From an uncultured Rikenellaceae bacterium (GTDB taxonomy: Bacteria > Bacteroidota > Bacteroidia > Bacteroidales > Rikenellaceae): a stretch of 11,370 nucleotides of DNA. Location of the stretch: NCBI GenBank assembly GCA_947176715.1, contig CAMWRR010000033.1:1-11370 (forward strand), read 5' to 3'. The notes under the pieces are model-generated. The model was not told the DNA's origin and made no database searches. It was given only the letters and a program-made list of their open reading frames with translations. Made by a program: the position numbers and the translations under genes. Below are positions 5,496 to 11,370 of this stretch, piece by piece; positions within the stretch are counted from its first letter, which is position 1; the number at the start of each line of letters is the position of its first letter.

Positions 5496-6809
5496 CTATA
5501 CCACGCTTGCGTAGAGGTCGAACATATCCACCGTGTCGATACGGACGTCGTAGAAACCGCCTATGACAAGCTCCCCGTCGTGGCTTATGAGCACCTCCTG
5601 ATCCACCTCTGGGGAGTCGTATTGCGTGCGTCCCACGTAGAGGTCGCCCTCGCGACGGTCTACGATAACACGCCGTACGGTGCCGAGCAGACGGCGGTTG
5701 TTATCGAGACTTATCTCCTCCTGTATCGACATTATGCGCTCCCTGCGACGCTCCTTTAAGCGCGAGGGGACATCGTCCTTAAGGTTCTCGGCCGAATAGG
5801 TCCCCTCCTCCTCGGAGTAGGTGAAGACCCCCAGACGCTCGAAGCGCACCGTGCGTACAAACTCCTCCAGCTCCTTGAAGTCGGCCTCCGTCTCGCCGGG
5901 GTAACCGACTATAAGCGTGGTGCGCAACGCGATATCGGGCACCGAGCGTCGCAGCTTCTCTATCAACGCCAACGTCCCGGCCTTGGTTATGCCTCGGCGC
6001 ATCGACGACAGCATGTTGTCGGATATGTGCTGGAACGGTATGTCCAGATACTTGCATATCTTTGGCTCGTTAGCCATGGCCTCTATCACGTCGTCGGGGA
6101 AGCGGGTGGGGTAGGCGTAGTGCAGACGAACCCACTCGATGCCCTCTATTGCGCACAGACGGTGCAGAAGCTCGCCCAAACGACGCTCGCCGTAGAGGTC
6201 CATGCCGTAATAGGTGGTGTCCTGAGCTATCACTATCAACTCTTTGACCCCTTTGGCGGCAAGCTCGTGCGCCTCCTTTAATATATCCTCCATCGGAACG
6301 GATACATGCCGCCCCCTTATGAGCGGTATGGCGCAGTAGCCGCACCCCCAGTTGCACCCCTCCGATATCTTCAGATAGGCGTAGTGGGGCGGGGTAGTGA
6401 GCCTGCGGGCCGTACCCATGTCGCAAGGCAGACCCGACACCTGCGCTATCACCTCGCGCATGTCGTCTACCCCGAAAAAGGCGTCCACCTCGGGAAGCTC
6501 GTCGCGCAGGTCGTCCTTGTAGCGTTCCGAGAGACACCCCATCACGTAGAGCCGCTTTATGATGCCCTCGCGTTTGGCGTAGGCCATCCTGAGAATCATC
6601 TCCACCGACTCGTCTTTGGCATCGGCCGTGAAACCGCAGGTGTTTATGACGACGGTATCGGCACTGTAAGCGTCGCCGTCGTGCACCACCTTGAAGCCGG
6701 CGAGCGACAGATGACCGAGCACCCGCTCCGAATCGACCGTGTTTTTGGAACAGCCTAAGGTTATGATGTTTATAGTCTTGCTCTTGGGAGCGTTATTTGT
6801 ATCTTCCAT
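5496..6809 (-). CDS. rimO: ribosomal protein S12 methylthiotransferase RimO
   Basis: RimO is a radical-SAM enzyme that adds a methylthio group to an aspartate of ribosomal protein S12. From the chosen start it has 437 residues, normal for the family. The N-terminal UPF0004 domain opens with TLGCSKNTVDSE and supplies Cys20, Cys58 and Cys92 for one Fe-S cluster. The radical-SAM motif is CNWGCGYC, with Cys152, Cys156 and Cys159. The C-terminal residues (about 373-437) form the TRAM domain. An ATG 11 codons upstream (6842) is in frame, but the ATG at 6809 gives MEDTNNAPKSK just before the conserved core and matches family length. It follows ftsY after an 85-base gap with no clear promoter, so the two are probably cotranscribed. 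Confidence 0.96.
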   Translation of the reverse strand: MEDTNNAPKSKTINIITLGCSKNTVDSERVLGHLSLAGFKVVHDGDAYSADTVVINTCGFTADAKDESVEMILRMAYAKREGIIKRLYVMGCLSERYKDDLRDELPEVDAFFGVDDMREVIAQVSGLPCDMGTARRLTTPPHYAYLKISEGCNWGCGYCAIPLIRGRHVSVPMEDILKEAHELAAKGVKELIVIAQDTTYYGMDLYGERRLGELLHRLCAIEGIEWVRLHYAYPTRFPDDVIEAMANEPKICKYLDIPFQHISDNMLSSMRRGITKAGTLALIEKLRRSVPDIALRTTLIVGYPGETEADFKELEEFVRTVRFERLGVFTYSEEEGTYSAENLKDDVPSRLKERRRERIMSIQEEISLDNNRRLLGTVRRVIVDRREGDLYVGRTQYDSPEVDQEVLISHDGELVIGGFYDVRIDTVDMFDLYASVV

Positions 6810-6894
6810 TAGAAAAAACGTGATTTTTAGCCTTGGCATCATGACATGCCCTGTCGCATTCCTCTAAACGGAACGGATTAGGCCTGCATCGTAT

Positions 6895-7866
6895 CTATTT
6901 GCTGAACAGCGTCTCGACGAACAGTTTGCTGTCGAACTCCTGCAGATGGTCGACCCCCTCGCCCACGCCTATGAAGCGCACGGGCACCGAGAAACGGTCG
7001 CTTATGCCTATCACCACGCCGCCTTTGGCCGTGCCGTCGAGCTTGGTGACGGCCAGTGCCGTAACCTTGGTGGCCTCGGTGAACTGACGGGCCTGCTCTA
7101 TGGCGTTCTGCCCCGTGGAGCCGTCGAGCACCAGCAACACCTCGTGCGGCGCGTCGGGCACCACTTTCGACATTACGTTACGTATCTTGGTAAGCTCGTT
7201 CATGAGGCCTATCTTGTTGTGGAGACGTCCCGCCGTGTCTATTATCACCACGTCGGCACCCTGCGCCACGGCCGATTTGAGCGTATCGAACGCCACAGAG
7301 GCGGGGTCGGAACCCATAGACTGCTTCACCACAGTGGCTCCGGCACGCTCGCCCCAGATGCAGAGCTGGTCGATGGCCGCGGCACGAAACGTGTCGGCAG
7401 CCCCGAGAAAGACCCTCTTGCCTGACGCCGTAAGGCGCGCCGCTATCTTGCCTATCGTAGTGGTCTTGCCCACGCCGTTGACACCCACCACCATAACCAC
7501 GTAGGGCATGCCGTCTACCTTGCAGTAGCTATCGGTGGCCGGGCCGTCGCCCCTCTCGGAGAGCAACGCCGCTATCTCCGAGCGCAATATGGCGTCCAAC
7601 TCGCCGGCAGACATATACTTGTCACGGGCCACACGCTCCTCTATGCGCTCTATTATCTTAACCGTGGTGTCGACCCCTACGTCCGAGGTTATCAGCAACT
7701 CCTCGAGAGAGTCGAGCACCTCCTCGTCCACTTTCGACTTGCCGGCTATGGCGCGGGAGAGCTTCCCCAATATGGACTCCTTGCTTTTGGCAAGCCCCGC
7801 CTCGAGGTCGCGCGCCTCGTCCTGTTTCTGTTTTTCGCTCTTCTTGAATATGGATAACAATCCCAT
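6895..7866 (-). CDS. ftsY: signal recognition particle receptor FtsY
   Basis: FtsY is the SRP receptor GTPase that docks translating ribosomes at the membrane translocon. From the chosen start it has 323 residues. The short N-terminus MGLLSIFKK is amphipathic and basic and lacks the long acidic A domain of E. coli, then a helical N domain (about 25-105) precedes the G domain. GTPase motifs are GVNGVGKTT (128-136), DTFRAAA (158-164), DTAGR (210-214), TKLDG (274-278) and GVGE (300-303). The open frame extends upstream to 7941, but that start would lie within the terminator hairpin and upstream of the promoter at 7917-7946, so 7866 is preferred. It is followed by rimO in the same direction. Confidence 0.97.
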   Translation of the reverse strand: MGLLSIFKKSEKQKQDEARDLEAGLAKSKESILGKLSRAIAGKSKVDEEVLDSLEELLITSDVGVDTTVKIIERIEERVARDKYMSAGELDAILRSEIAALLSERGDGPATDSYCKVDGMPYVVMVVGVNGVGKTTTIGKIAARLTASGKRVFLGAADTFRAAAIDQLCIWGERAGATVVKQSMGSDPASVAFDTLKSAVAQGADVVIIDTAGRLHNKIGLMNELTKIRNVMSKVVPDAPHEVLLVLDGSTGQNAIEQARQFTEATKVTALAVTKLDGTAKGGVVIGISDRFSVPVRFIGVGEGVDHLQEFDSKLFVETLFSK

Positions 7867-7916
7867 GTTCGTAGTTTTTATGATTTTGCGTCTTTCCGCT
7901 AAGACAACGTACCCTG

Positions 7917-7946
7917 CAAAAATACAAAAAGCGTCTTTCAAAACAA
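7917..7946 (-). promoter_or_regulatory. ftsY promoter embedded in the upstream terminator
   Basis: TATTTTTG (7924-7917, minus) matches the -7 element TAnnTTTG exactly, and TTG (7946-7944) lies exactly 19 bases upstream. The -33 box sits at the edge of the terminator loop, the spacer is the 3' arm of the terminator stem, and the -7 element is its T-tract. The ftsY start at 7866 is 50 bases downstream. Confidence 0.65.
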
Positions 7947-7961
7947 GACGCTTTTTGTATT
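7921..7961 (-). terminator. terminator after rpmB-rpmG-DUF4295
   Basis: The arms 7921-7937 and 7945-7961 are perfect inverse complements over 17 bases with a 7-base loop; the core is AAGACGC plus a T-tract. On minus it ends in TTTTTGTATTTTTG, a good U-rich tail. It lies 28 bases after the stop of the DUF4295 gene. A run of As on the other side makes it potentially bidirectional. Confidence 0.88.
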
Positions 7962-7980
7962 AAGAGGCAAGGCCCCTTAA
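7960..7980 (-). other. hairpin between the DUF4295 stop and the terminator
   Basis: A 21-base imperfect palindrome forms a 9-bp stem with a 3-base loop on the minus strand, including one G-U that would be an A-C mismatch on plus. It has no T-tract of its own and overlaps the terminator foot by two bases. It could protect the mRNA 3' end. Confidence 0.4.
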
Positions 7981-7989
7981 AAACACAAA

Positions 7990-8145
7990 CTATTTGCGGT
8001 TGAAGAAATCCTTGATCTCCTCGTTGGGCACAACTTCGGTTTTGAACACGTATGCACCGGTCTTCTCAGATTTGACCATCTTGATACATTTGGTTCTGCT
8101 CTTGCCCGTACCTGTCTTGAGTGTTGCGACTACTTTCTTTGCCAT
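7990..8145 (-). CDS. DUF4295 small basic protein
   Basis: This 51-residue basic protein begins MAKKVVATLK and ends EIKDFFNRK. It is rich in lysine and threonine, without cysteine pairs, signal peptide or membrane segment. It matches my memory of the DUF4295 family, which I know only from Bacteroidota and which follows rpmG in these genomes. It starts 8 bases after the rpmG stop, so it is almost certainly cotranslated with ribosomal proteins L28 and L33. The size, charge and operon position suggest a ribosome-associated protein, but that is inference and no activity is known to me. The terminator follows 28 bases after its stop. Confidence 0.88.
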   Translation of the reverse strand: MAKKVVATLKTGTGKSRTKCIKMVKSEKTGAYVFKTEVVPNEEIKDFFNRK

Positions 8146-8153
8146 GACTGATG

Positions 8154-8336
8154 TTATTTAATCTCTCTGTGAACGGTTACTCTCTTGAGGATGGGGTTGT
8201 ATTTCTTACGCTCCATTCTGTCGGGAGTGTTCTTTTTGTTCTTGGTGGTGATATACCTCGACATGCCGGGCATACCGCTCTCTTTGTGCTCTGTGCACTC
8301 CAAGATTACCTGAACCCTGTTACCTTTTTTTGCCAT
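8154..8336 (-). CDS. rpmG: 50S ribosomal protein L33
   Basis: L33 is a small protein of the large ribosomal subunit near the E site. The 60 residues contain the family's core: KGNRVQVILECTEHK, SRYITTKNKKNTPDRMERKKYNP, then a C-terminal KR segment. It has only one cysteine (in ECTEHK), so this is the zinc-free (C-minus) form. It sits 21 bases after rpmB and 8 bases before the DUF4295 gene, in the phylum's usual order. Expression is expected from the rpmB promoter. Confidence 0.97.
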   Translation of the reverse strand: MAKKGNRVQVILECTEHKESGMPGMSRYITTKNKKNTPDRMERKKYNPILKRVTVHREIK

Positions 8337-8357
8337 AACTTTATGTCAAATAAACGA

Positions 8358-8591
8358 TTAATAGATGATTCCGAGCGCGCATGCCTCTCTGAGGGCGGCG
8401 TCGAGACCCTTTTTGTTGATAGTGCGGATACCTTTGGCCGAAACCTTCAGGGTGATCCATCTGTTTTCCTCTTCCCAATAGAACTTCTTCACCTTGAGGT
8501 TGGGGCTGAAGATCTTCTTGGTCTTTTTGTTCGAGTGAGACACATTGTGACCCACCTGAGCCGTCTTACCGGTGATCTGACAAACTTTCAT
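8358..8591 (-). CDS. rpmB: 50S ribosomal protein L28
   Basis: L28 is a large-subunit ribosomal protein. The 77 residues begin MKVCQITGKTAQVGHNVSHSNKKTKK, the conserved L28 N-terminus, continue with FSPNLKVKKFYWEEENRWITLKVSAKGIRTINKKGLD, and end in the usual hydrophobic tail. Only one cysteine is present, so no zinc-ribbon form. It is the first gene of a three-gene unit and has a long (about 110-base) leader with marked secondary structure at 8634-8694, which is a candidate site for regulation. Confidence 0.97.
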   Translation of the reverse strand: MKVCQITGKTAQVGHNVSHSNKKTKKIFSPNLKVKKFYWEEENRWITLKVSAKGIRTINKKGLDAALREACALGIIY

Positions 8592-8633
8592 TTAAAAAAG
8601 TTTAATTGATTAAAATTCGCTTGCGAGCCTTAC

Positions 8634-8694
8634 GTGTGCATCGTAACCGCAACGATAACAAGATGTTACATTCATGCAACCGACAATTACACAC
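8634..8694 (-). promoter_or_regulatory. candidate structured leader of rpmB
   Basis: On the minus strand GTGTGTA (8694-8688) pairs with TGCACAC (8640-8634) and encloses two hairpins. The first is 8680-8665, 6 bp with loop TGAA. The second is 8656-8640, 4-5 bp with a 7-base loop. Together they look like a three-way junction. A competing hairpin TAACA/TGTTA (8668-8656) would break both inner stems, as expected for a switching leader. It lies in the 5' UTR of L28, a place where ribosomal-protein autoregulation is common. The ligand is unknown. Confidence 0.55.
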
Positions 8695-8707
8695 TTCAAC
8701 TCGGCGG

Positions 8708-8738
8708 CAAAGATATGGTATTTATATGACAAAAGCAA
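8708..8738 (-). promoter_or_regulatory. promoter of rpmB-rpmG-DUF4295
   Basis: TATCTTTG (8715-8708, minus) is a perfect -7 element and TTG (8738-8736) lies 20 bases upstream. The expected transcription start, around 8702, leaves a leader of about 110 bases before the rpmB start, far longer than the other leaders in this window. Confidence 0.7.
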
Positions 8739-8913
8739 GTGTCTGCGCAGTTTCGGTGAGATTTTTCATGGCCGGGGGCAACTTTTTGCGTCCCTCCGCA
8801 CACAAAGCGTTATATTTTTGCAAGCTCTTGTCCTATATGACGTAAGGTATCTTATAATAAGAGAACGATTTTTTAAGACTACCTAATCTTCACTCCGAAC
8901 AGTCTTTTTGAAA

Positions 8914-10155
8914 TCAAGCCTTTCTGATCCGTCTTCGCAACATATCCATGACATAGGCCGACGCACGCTCTATATTCACCTCTCGCTCGGAGTTGAACAC
9001 GCGTACCTCCGCCACCGTGCCCCAAGGGGTCTTGACGGCCATCCACACCGTTCCTACCGGTGTCTGCTCGGTGCCTCCCGACGGGCCGGCAACACCTGTG
9101 GTGGCTATGGCGAAATCGCTGCCGGTGAGGGCGGCCACCCCCTCGGCCATAGCGCGTGCCACCTGCTCGCTGACCACGCCGTGTTCCGCAATGACGGTTT
9201 GGGGTACGCCCAGCACCCGGGTTTTCATGTCGGCAGTGTAGGCGGTGACACCTCCGAGAAAATAGTCCGACGCCCCGGCCATTGCGGTGAACCGCGAGGC
9301 TATGCGTCCCCCCGTGCACGACTCTGCCACCGACAGGGTATGACCGCCGTCGCGCAACATGTCGGCCACGGCGCTCTCTACCGATGTACCCTCGTAGCCT
9401 ACGATATTTTCGGGGATTATCTTCTCCAACTCACGGAATGCCTTTTCAACGGCCCTCTCGGCCTCCTCTCTGTCGAGGGTATAGGAGCTGAGACGCAGAC
9501 GCACGCCGTTGGGGTTCGGCAGATAGGCCAGTTTCAGCCCCTCGCGCAATCCGGTCTCCCAGCTCTCTATGGTAGCGGCCAGAACGGATTCGGCAATGCC
9601 GGTGGTTATCATGGTTCTGTGATAGACCGCGCCCAAACGGAACATCCCGTCGAGCCTCGGGGCGAGCTGTTCGGCGAAGATGGTCTTCATCTCGTAAGGT
9701 ACGCCGGGCATGCACGCCATATAGTGCCCCTTGCGCTCGAACATCATACCCGGTGCCGTACCGTTGCGGTTGAAGAGCACGGTACACGCCTCGGGAACCT
9801 CTGACTGCCGACGGTTAAGCTCAGTAAAAGGTATGCCGCGCTGGGCGAGCATCTCGCGGTTGTGGTCGAAGCTGGCCTCGTCGTTTCTGAGTCCGCAACC
9901 GAAGAGCCTGCATAACGACTGTTTGGTTATGTCGTCCTTGGTGGGGCCGAGGCCTCCGGTGACCAATACGAGGTCGTAGTCGCGCAGGGCCGTGTCGAGA
10001 GTGGAGACGATAGCGTCGCCGTCGTCCGATATCGACAGTATCTCACCCACGGCGATACCGTATCTGTTAAGCTCCGATGAGAGCCATGCCGAATTGGTAT
10101 CGACTATTTGGCCTATCAGTATCTCGTCGCCGATGGTTACTATCTTCGCTCTCAT
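8914..10155 (-). CDS. cinA: CinA-family nicotinamide-nucleotide amidase
   Basis: CinA proteins recycle damaged pyridine nucleotides: the C-terminal domain deamidates nicotinamide mononucleotide, and the N-terminal COG1058 domain has ADP-ribose pyrophosphatase activity in studied members. The 413 residues carry both. The N-terminal domain (about 1-170) has GDEILIGQIVDTNS and VTGGLGPTKDD, shared with molybdopterin-binding folds. The C-terminal domain (about 255-405) has the amidase hallmarks AESCTGG (277-283) and TTGVAGPSGG (352-361). It overlaps the end of pyrD by 4 bases (ATGA), which implies translational coupling. Full length, nothing unusual. In some bacteria the gene is linked to competence and DNA damage, for which there is no evidence here. 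Confidence 0.95.
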   Translation of the reverse strand: MRAKIVTIGDEILIGQIVDTNSAWLSSELNRYGIAVGEILSISDDGDAIVSTLDTALRDYDLVLVTGGLGPTKDDITKQSLCRLFGCGLRNDEASFDHNREMLAQRGIPFTELNRRQSEVPEACTVLFNRNGTAPGMMFERKGHYMACMPGVPYEMKTIFAEQLAPRLDGMFRLGAVYHRTMITTGIAESVLAATIESWETGLREGLKLAYLPNPNGVRLRLSSYTLDREEAERAVEKAFRELEKIIPENIVGYEGTSVESAVADMLRDGGHTLSVAESCTGGRIASRFTAMAGASDYFLGGVTAYTADMKTRVLGVPQTVIAEHGVVSEQVARAMAEGVAALTGSDFAIATTGVAGPSGGTEQTPVGTVWMAVKTPWGTVAEVRVFNSEREVNIERASAYVMDMLRRRIRKA

Positions 10156-11204
10156 TGCTCGATGTTATCCTTTTCGTACTCCTCCACCAGCCGGCGGCAT
10201 ATCTGTCCCACGAAGCCGGGACCGTTGTAGATGAATCCGCTGTATATCTGTATCAGCGAGGCACCGGCCTTTATCATCTCCACGGCATCCTCCACCGTCA
10301 TTATGCCGCCTACGCCTATTATGGGGTAGTTGCCCTCGGTCTTCTCATGTACGTAACGCACAGTCTCTACGGCCCGTTTTGTAAGCGGAGCGCCGCTAAG
10401 ACCGCCGTTGCCTATCGACTCCACCGCCTCGGGCGAAGCGGACAACCCCTCGCGCGAACGGGTGGTGTTGGTGGCCACTATGCCGTCGAGACCGTATTCG
10501 CGCATCACCGTTATGGCGTCGTCGATTTGGTCGTGGCTGAGGTCGGGAGATATTTTAAGCAGGATGGGGCGGTAGACCGTCTGTCCGCGACGGAAGTCGA
10601 CAATGCCGTCGACTATGTCACGCAGGGCCTCCTCCGACTGCAACTTGCTCAGATCGGCTACATTGGGGCAGCTTACGTTTATCACGAAATACTCCACATG
10701 CTCATACAGACGTCTGAATAGCTTGAGGTAGTCCGACGGCGCTTTCTCATTGGGTGTCAGTGTGTTCTTGCCCAAGTTGCCACCCACTATCACACGGTGA
10801 CGGCGTTTGAGGTTACGTATGGCCGCCTCCACGCCGTGGTTGTTGAAGCCCATGCGGTTGATTATGGCCCTGTCGCCCACGAGGCGGAACAGACGCGGCT
10901 TGGGATTGCCAAGCTGCCCTTTGGGAGTTATGGTGCCCACCTCTATGAACCCGAAGCCGAGTGCCGATAACTCGTTGTATACGTGTGCGTTCTTGTCAAG
11001 ACCTGCCGCCAGCCCTACGGGGTTACGGAACTTCATGCCGAATACCTCGCGCTCCAGACACGGATGCGATACGGTGAAGATGCGGCCGACGATAGCCTGA
11101 TAGAACGGAATGTACCGGGCCGCTTTCATGAAGAACATGGTTACTCCGTGGGCGGTCTCGGCTGACATAGAGAACAATAACGGTCTGATGATATGTCTGT
11201 ACAT
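10152..11204 (-). CDS. pyrD: dihydroorotate dehydrogenase, class 2-type (quinone)
   Basis: PyrD oxidises dihydroorotate to orotate in pyrimidine synthesis. Class 2 enzymes bind the inner membrane and pass electrons to quinone. The 350-residue length and the N-terminal helices (1-45, MYRHIIRPLLFSMSAETAHG) are class 2 features. FMN- and substrate-site motifs are AAGLDKNA (66-73), NRMGFNNHG (116-124), NTT (246-248), GGLSG (267-271), GVGGI (297-301) and IYSGFIYNGP (320-329). Unusually, the catalytic-base segment reads NVSCPN (176-181), with Cys179 where E. coli PyrD has Ser175; cysteine is the class 1 choice. Pairing with cinA, whose start overlaps its stop, suggests one transcript from the promoter at 11278. 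Confidence 0.95.
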   Translation of the reverse strand: MYRHIIRPLLFSMSAETAHGVTMFFMKAARYIPFYQAIVGRIFTVSHPCLEREVFGMKFRNPVGLAAGLDKNAHVYNELSALGFGFIEVGTITPKGQLGNPKPRLFRLVGDRAIINRMGFNNHGVEAAIRNLKRRHRVIVGGNLGKNTLTPNEKAPSDYLKLFRRLYEHVEYFVINVSCPNVADLSKLQSEEALRDIVDGIVDFRRGQTVYRPILLKISPDLSHDQIDDAITVMREYGLDGIVATNTTRSREGLSASPEAVESIGNGGLSGAPLTKRAVETVRYVHEKTEGNYPIIGVGGIMTVEDAVEMIKAGASLIQIYSGFIYNGPGFVGQICRRLVEEYEKDNIEQ

Positions 11205-11277
11205 CGTTTAAAATTTTATGTGGGCCGCGGACGAAACGCACTCGGTCAAGCGACATCGCCTCTTGCGGTTCCGGCGG

Positions 11278-11310
11278 CAAATATAAGCAATGTAATGTTC
11301 GCTTATACAA
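11278..11310 (-). promoter_or_regulatory. promoter of pyrD-cinA
   Basis: TATATTTG (11285-11278, minus) matches the -7 element exactly. A TTG (11310-11308) lies 22 bases upstream, slightly long. A second identical TATATTTG is at 11325-11318, without a clear -33 box. The start codon at 11204 gives a leader of about 70 bases in which I see no strong structure. Confidence 0.6.
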
Positions 11311-11370
11311 TACCGACCAAATATATCTCCTAAAAAGTGTCACACATGTGCCGTTTTCACCCGAACCCGA

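Larger units (their letters stand above)
8592..8913. other. gene-free region between cinA and rpmB
   Basis: This region contains no supported gene. From the rpmB side it holds the rpmB leader (8592 to about 8702) with its structured part, then the rpmB promoter (8708-8738). The remainder (8739-8913) contains only a weak AT-rich hairpin (8850-8862) after cinA, which is not a convincing terminator, and an isolated plus-strand TATTTTTG at 8813-8820 that has no gene behind it. Confidence 0.6.

Noticed and set aside
5917..6758. Several open frames overlapping rimO on both strands
   Set aside because: All are out of frame with a clear full-length RimO and arise from its GC-rich codon usage.
6810..6842. 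N-terminal extension of RimO by 11 codons
   Set aside because: The conserved core begins soon after the internal ATG at 6809, and the extended form adds a non-conserved hydrophobic stretch; it cannot be strictly excluded.
7867..7941. N-terminal extension of FtsY by 25 codons
   Set aside because: The extension would be encoded upstream of the best promoter and partly inside the terminator hairpin, and MGLLSIFKK is the typical start of a short FtsY.
8813..8820. Perfect TATTTTTG on the plus strand between rpmB and cinA, possible promoter of a small or antisense RNA
   Set aside because: The nearest TTTG is 24 bases upstream, longer than the usual 19-21, no gene or good terminator follows, and an isolated AT-rich octamer arises easily by chance.
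1..11370. CRISPR array, tRNA, rRNA, transposase or phage genes
   Set aside because: No regularly spaced repeats, cloverleaf or rRNA motifs were seen, and no open frame matches mobile-element proteins.

Overview
The window looks like ordinary chromosome from a member of the Bacteroidota, most likely order Bacteroidales. The placement rests on three things seen in the sequence. Near-perfect copies of the Bacteroidota -7 promoter element (TAnnTTTG) precede most transcription units. There is a small DUF4295 protein, a family I know only from this phylum. Start codons have A-rich upstream regions and no Shine-Dalgarno sequence. Moderate-to-high GC and frequent ATA isoleucine codons would fit a Rikenellaceae/Alistipes-like genome, but that finer placement is a guess.

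Layout from left to right. Positions 1-210 hold a structured, possibly repetitive edge segment and the 3' flank of a MalY/PatB-type PLP enzyme (minus, 211-1386). A short divergent promoter region separates it from the only plus-strand gene, a deoxyhypusine-synthase-family protein (1502-2476). A 371-base gene-free stretch follows, full of stem-loops and ending in a strong bidirectional terminator that sits inside an inverted copy of the end of rny. RNase Y (rny, minus, 2848-4398) comes next. Then there is a 396-base gap containing a strong candidate for a structured RNA of about 200 nt, followed by zapA and a small coiled-coil gene (minus). RimO and FtsY (minus) follow. Next is a ribosomal protein cluster transcribed as rpmB-rpmG-DUF4295 (minus), ended by a terminator that overlaps the ftsY promoter. 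Last is pyrD-cinA (minus), whose reading frames overlap by 4 bases.

How the genes work together. Most are housekeeping: large-subunit ribosomal proteins L28 and L33, ribosomal protein S12 modification (RimO), the SRP receptor (FtsY), division-ring assembly (ZapA and a possible ZapB-like partner), mRNA decay (RNase Y), pyrimidine synthesis (PyrD) and pyridine-nucleotide repair (CinA). I see no mobile-element protein, CRISPR array, defence island, tRNA or rRNA, and no obviously new multi-gene system.

The most interesting signals are non-coding: the candidate RNA between zapA and rny, a three-way-junction-like leader in front of rpmB, the inverted duplication at the end of rny, and the promoter embedded in a terminator in front of ftsY. 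Among proteins, the DHS-like enzyme (no eIF5A substrate is expected in a bacterium) and a cysteine at the catalytic-base position of a class-2-type PyrD deserve a second look.
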